Shown one piece after another: positions 61,072 through 64,000 of a stretch of DNA of 64,000 nucleotides. Under the pieces are notes generated by a model that was not told where the DNA came from, did no database searches, and worked only from the letters and a program-made list of their open reading frames with translations. How positions within the stretch are numbered: position 1 is the first letter of the stretch; the number at the start of each line of letters is the position of its first letter. Location: NCBI GenBank assembly GCA_019843655.1, contig JACDQD010000003.1, positions 26,772,224 to 26,836,223 on the forward strand. The letters run 5' to 3'. The position numbers and the translations under genes were made by a program. Source of the stretch: Lethocerus indicus. Its lineage: Eukaryota; Arthropoda; Insecta; Hemiptera; Belostomatidae.

Positions 61072-64000
61072 AAAACATCTCTGTATTCATTTTTTCGCAT
61101 AATTTATAGTACTCGAAATTAAACACTAATTACCAAAACTGATGTACTAAAAATTAGATCGTTTACTTGACGGATCTAGAACGTGATTAAGATCAGGTAA
61201 AACTCAACCCCAGAACTGGGGCGATAAACAAGCGAGCCCTGAAGTGAAGACGATACGGCGCAAAGTAAAACTGTCCAAATATATTTCTGTCTCGTCTGTC
61301 GGTGCATCGCGTGAAATTATGTCGGGGTACGAGTACTCCCTCTCAAAGGGTTGGTTGATCGCAGCCCTCGCGCACCCCTAAATCGATACAATCCTCCCCT
61401 ACTCCCCCGATCAGACAGTTACAGCCACAATTTCAAACTCCCGATGGCCGAAACGTTTTAAGATTCAATGCAAATTGACGTAATTTAATAATTGTCTATT
61501 CCGTATCAGTTCAATTCATATGTACAATTATAGAATCACTTTCATATTCGGTGGTCCGCGGCGGAATAGCATCGTCCTTCGGCAGTAACTTAGTGAAGCA
61601 TTTAAGCATGTTGAATAATTTATTGATTAATGTTGATTACCTGACATAAAATCTCAATAATGATGGTAGTGTGGTATCACGTCGTATTCCTATTGTATTC
61701 CGTATGCACGTGCAATGCTTATTATTTAAATAATTTATGCGTATTATAATTTAATTTAATTAATAGAGTAAGGTGGAAAGGTTAAAATCGTTGGTATTAC
61801 ACTGGCGGAAACTGTTAAATAAAACACATCTCTGATGAGGTTTTGTAGTCTCATAAACCCGCTTATTTGAGTTCGAAGGTATCGCAGTACATTGAACTAA
61901 ATATTTTTAAAAGGAAGGACGCTCTCTATAATAGGCGGAAGATTTATCATCGGGATGAAGGACGCGTCCTCCTTTTATATACCATATGGTAACTGCATGA
62001 GAAACAGAGTAAAATATAGCGGTGTAAAACATATAGTGAAAGCCTCAAAGATAACCCTAATATAAAACTTACTTTTGTGCTTAAAACGAGATTTTATAAT
62101 ACATTTTAATGTTATATTAGGGATATTTTATTTTAAATAGAGGGGAGGGACAAATGATAGTATTTATTAATTTTGGGTTAGGTTCTATTGAAATTGACTG
62201 GTTTAAACGCAATATCATGTACGCAGAGGAGTTCCCCCCTCCCACGAAATTTCTTATTGTTTGTACAGAACAGCGGAAAAACGAAACATTACATTGAAGA
62301 AGGCATTGTATGCCAAACAGCAGAGGATGTGACTGCCTGTCTGGCGACGACCTTGCGTAACGCACACAACTTCCCACAAACTCGTTTGCATAAATTATGA
62401 TGAAGAAAAATTACCATACGCATTCCTCCTCACTTCGAATACACCCACTGGAATGTTGGTCGCCACAAAAATGTTCTCTGTTATCTCCATTGATATTTCA
62501 ACGGATTTTTCTCCAATTCAGTTTTTGTTTTTAGTTCAGTTAATTTGATTGTGTTTCAATTGATAGAAACGGAAATTAAATGAAAAATAAAGGGATTTGT
62601 GAATATTATTACTGTTGCACAGAATTGTAAAGTCCAGCGTGTAAAGCGCAAATAAAAGACCAAAATGAGCTATAACATCGAGCCTCCGAATATGCAGTCC
62701 ATAAAGCAACATTTAGATGTGTAATGTAGTTGGACTGAGCATGAACTGAGAGCATTCATATATTTCTAACCGAGAGACCACCCTCCCTTAATGGTTATTC
62801 TCGTTCCGAAATAGACATTTCGCATATTCCCTGTGATTCTCATTAACATGTGACCAGTGTGAATTAACGAAGCTAGGGACCTGGTTAATTTTGTAGCACA
62901 TTGGGCCATCTGGCCACACTGGATTTCAACCTTCAGAAGTTTACCCGGGGGCAGCAATGATCGTCGATCGCTGAAACCGTCAGTAGGAGTCGACTATGGC
63001 CAGGTTGTGTGAATCACGATCGTGTATTTTAAGGAATTTCTTATTAATTCTTTTTAATGACGCTGCCCACATTGTTCTCAAGAAAATAATCGGCTTCGCG
63101 GGCCTGTTTGTCCAAGAAAAGTTTGAGAATTATCATGCGAGGATAATATCAATAGTAATGTTCCACGTAATTCGAAAGAATTTATTTATTTCCTTTTTTA
63201 TTTCCTTAGTCGGACAACTGAAACGTTCAATTCCATACATGGCAAAGTATGAGATCACATAGGAAAGTATGAGACCACACAATTAAGAACAATTTTTTGA
63301 AGCGAATATACAAATTGTAGTAAAAAAAAACGTAAACGTTGAACTCAGGGACGATGAGCTGTGACTGGACTGGGTCCACCTTAATGAAAACTCATCGGTC
63401 CCATTTGTTACTTAACTTAGGGTTAGTATAAACCACTGTATGGTCCGCCTTACGCAGTTCTCCTTGATTAAAAGTTGGAATGGAACCAGGCAAAAAGTAC
63501 TGTATATATATCTACCGAATTCATTATAGCGGTTATCTCGACTGTTGGGAATATCAACGTGTACCTGCACGCTTAAAGGAATGAAGTCGCCGAAGGAACT
63601 TTGGGAACTCGTTTCGGTTCAATGACCAAATATATGTAATTCAAAGCACCACTGGTTCCTGAAAGATAAAGAAGTTTTTTGTTATTTGTAACACACGTAT
63701 GCTTTTTTAAGAATGTTTCTTTATTGTACAATCAAATTTACAATATCCATATGATACCCACACATTAATTTAAATTGAACAGTACAAAATGATATAACGG
63801 TGGAATAACGTTTATGCACATTTCTGATAATTAATAATGATTTGAGATGACTTAAAAACTGTTGATAGTGTTTATGTATAAACCCGCGCGCGATCTTTTT
63901 TGTTATACGCAGTCAAAATAACCTTGTGCCATCAGGATGTAAAAGTATTTAATCATCATTTATCAGGTATTTGTGCCCAATTCGTACCGTTCCTTCTGTT
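61072..64000 (+). other. Long intron continuing past the window
   Basis: Intronic or unassigned DNA. I find no acceptor-bounded coding exon that accepts phase 1, so the common downstream exons lie beyond 64 kb. Open frames at 62117-62400 and 62996-63262 show no domain. AT-rich with frequent CpG. Confidence 0.5.

Overview
The window looks like nuclear DNA of an insect or close arthropod relative. It has spliced genes with short, widely spaced coding exons, very long introns and TA/CA/GA microsatellites. The two recognisable proteins are of eukaryotic type: a mitochondrial Era-like GTPase and an F-box protein resembling FBXO7/nutcracker. I cannot name the order or species. There are no bacterial, viral, CRISPR, rRNA or tRNA genes that I can support, and no transposase or reverse-transcriptase reading frame.

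Layout. (1) 1-994, minus strand: first two coding exons of ERAL1; the rest of the gene lies to the left of the window. (2) 995-1423: a 429-bp divergent promoter interval. (3) 1424-3931, plus strand: a two-exon gene encoding a 300-residue F-box protein resembling FBXO7 (Drosophila nutcracker). (4) 6923-7045, plus strand: a 123-nt phase-1-in, phase-1-out exon that the 1424-1520 exon could also splice to, skipping the F-box exon. (5) 24.7-25.5 kb: a GC-rich 5' leader with an overlapping upstream ORF and an alternative first coding exon (25242-25515), again with a phase-1 donor. (6) 25.5-64 kb: no convincing exon. I read this as one long intron of the same plus-strand gene, whose body lies to the right of the window.

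The most striking signal is in that intron. At 36938/36939 and 61015/61016 a polypyrimidine tract and AG acceptor run directly into a GTAAGT donor. These are textbook recursive-splice (ratchet) junctions. Each is followed, 58 and 50 nt later, by a second GTAAGT, which is the RS-exon (recursive-splice exon) arrangement. Both potential RS-exons would carry an immediate in-frame stop in the phase set by all three upstream donors. So the intron is probably removed in steps (25.5 to 36.9 to 61.0 kb and beyond), with poison exons as the alternative.

Composition also changes: 1-1000 and about 1950-7650 are strongly CpG-poor, while the interval from about 7.8 kb rightward is not. I infer germline gene-body methylation over the ERAL1/F-box/cassette-exon unit and an unmethylated, tissue-regulated alternative promoter and intron to the right. 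Other non-coding structure includes a 160-bp inverted-repeat element at the CpG boundary (7.7 kb), a duplicated motif pair at 20.7 and 21.5 kb, two perfect hairpins, two 16-bp palindromes, several microsatellites and strand-asymmetric pyrimidine or purine tracts. All calls are by eye from the sequence alone.
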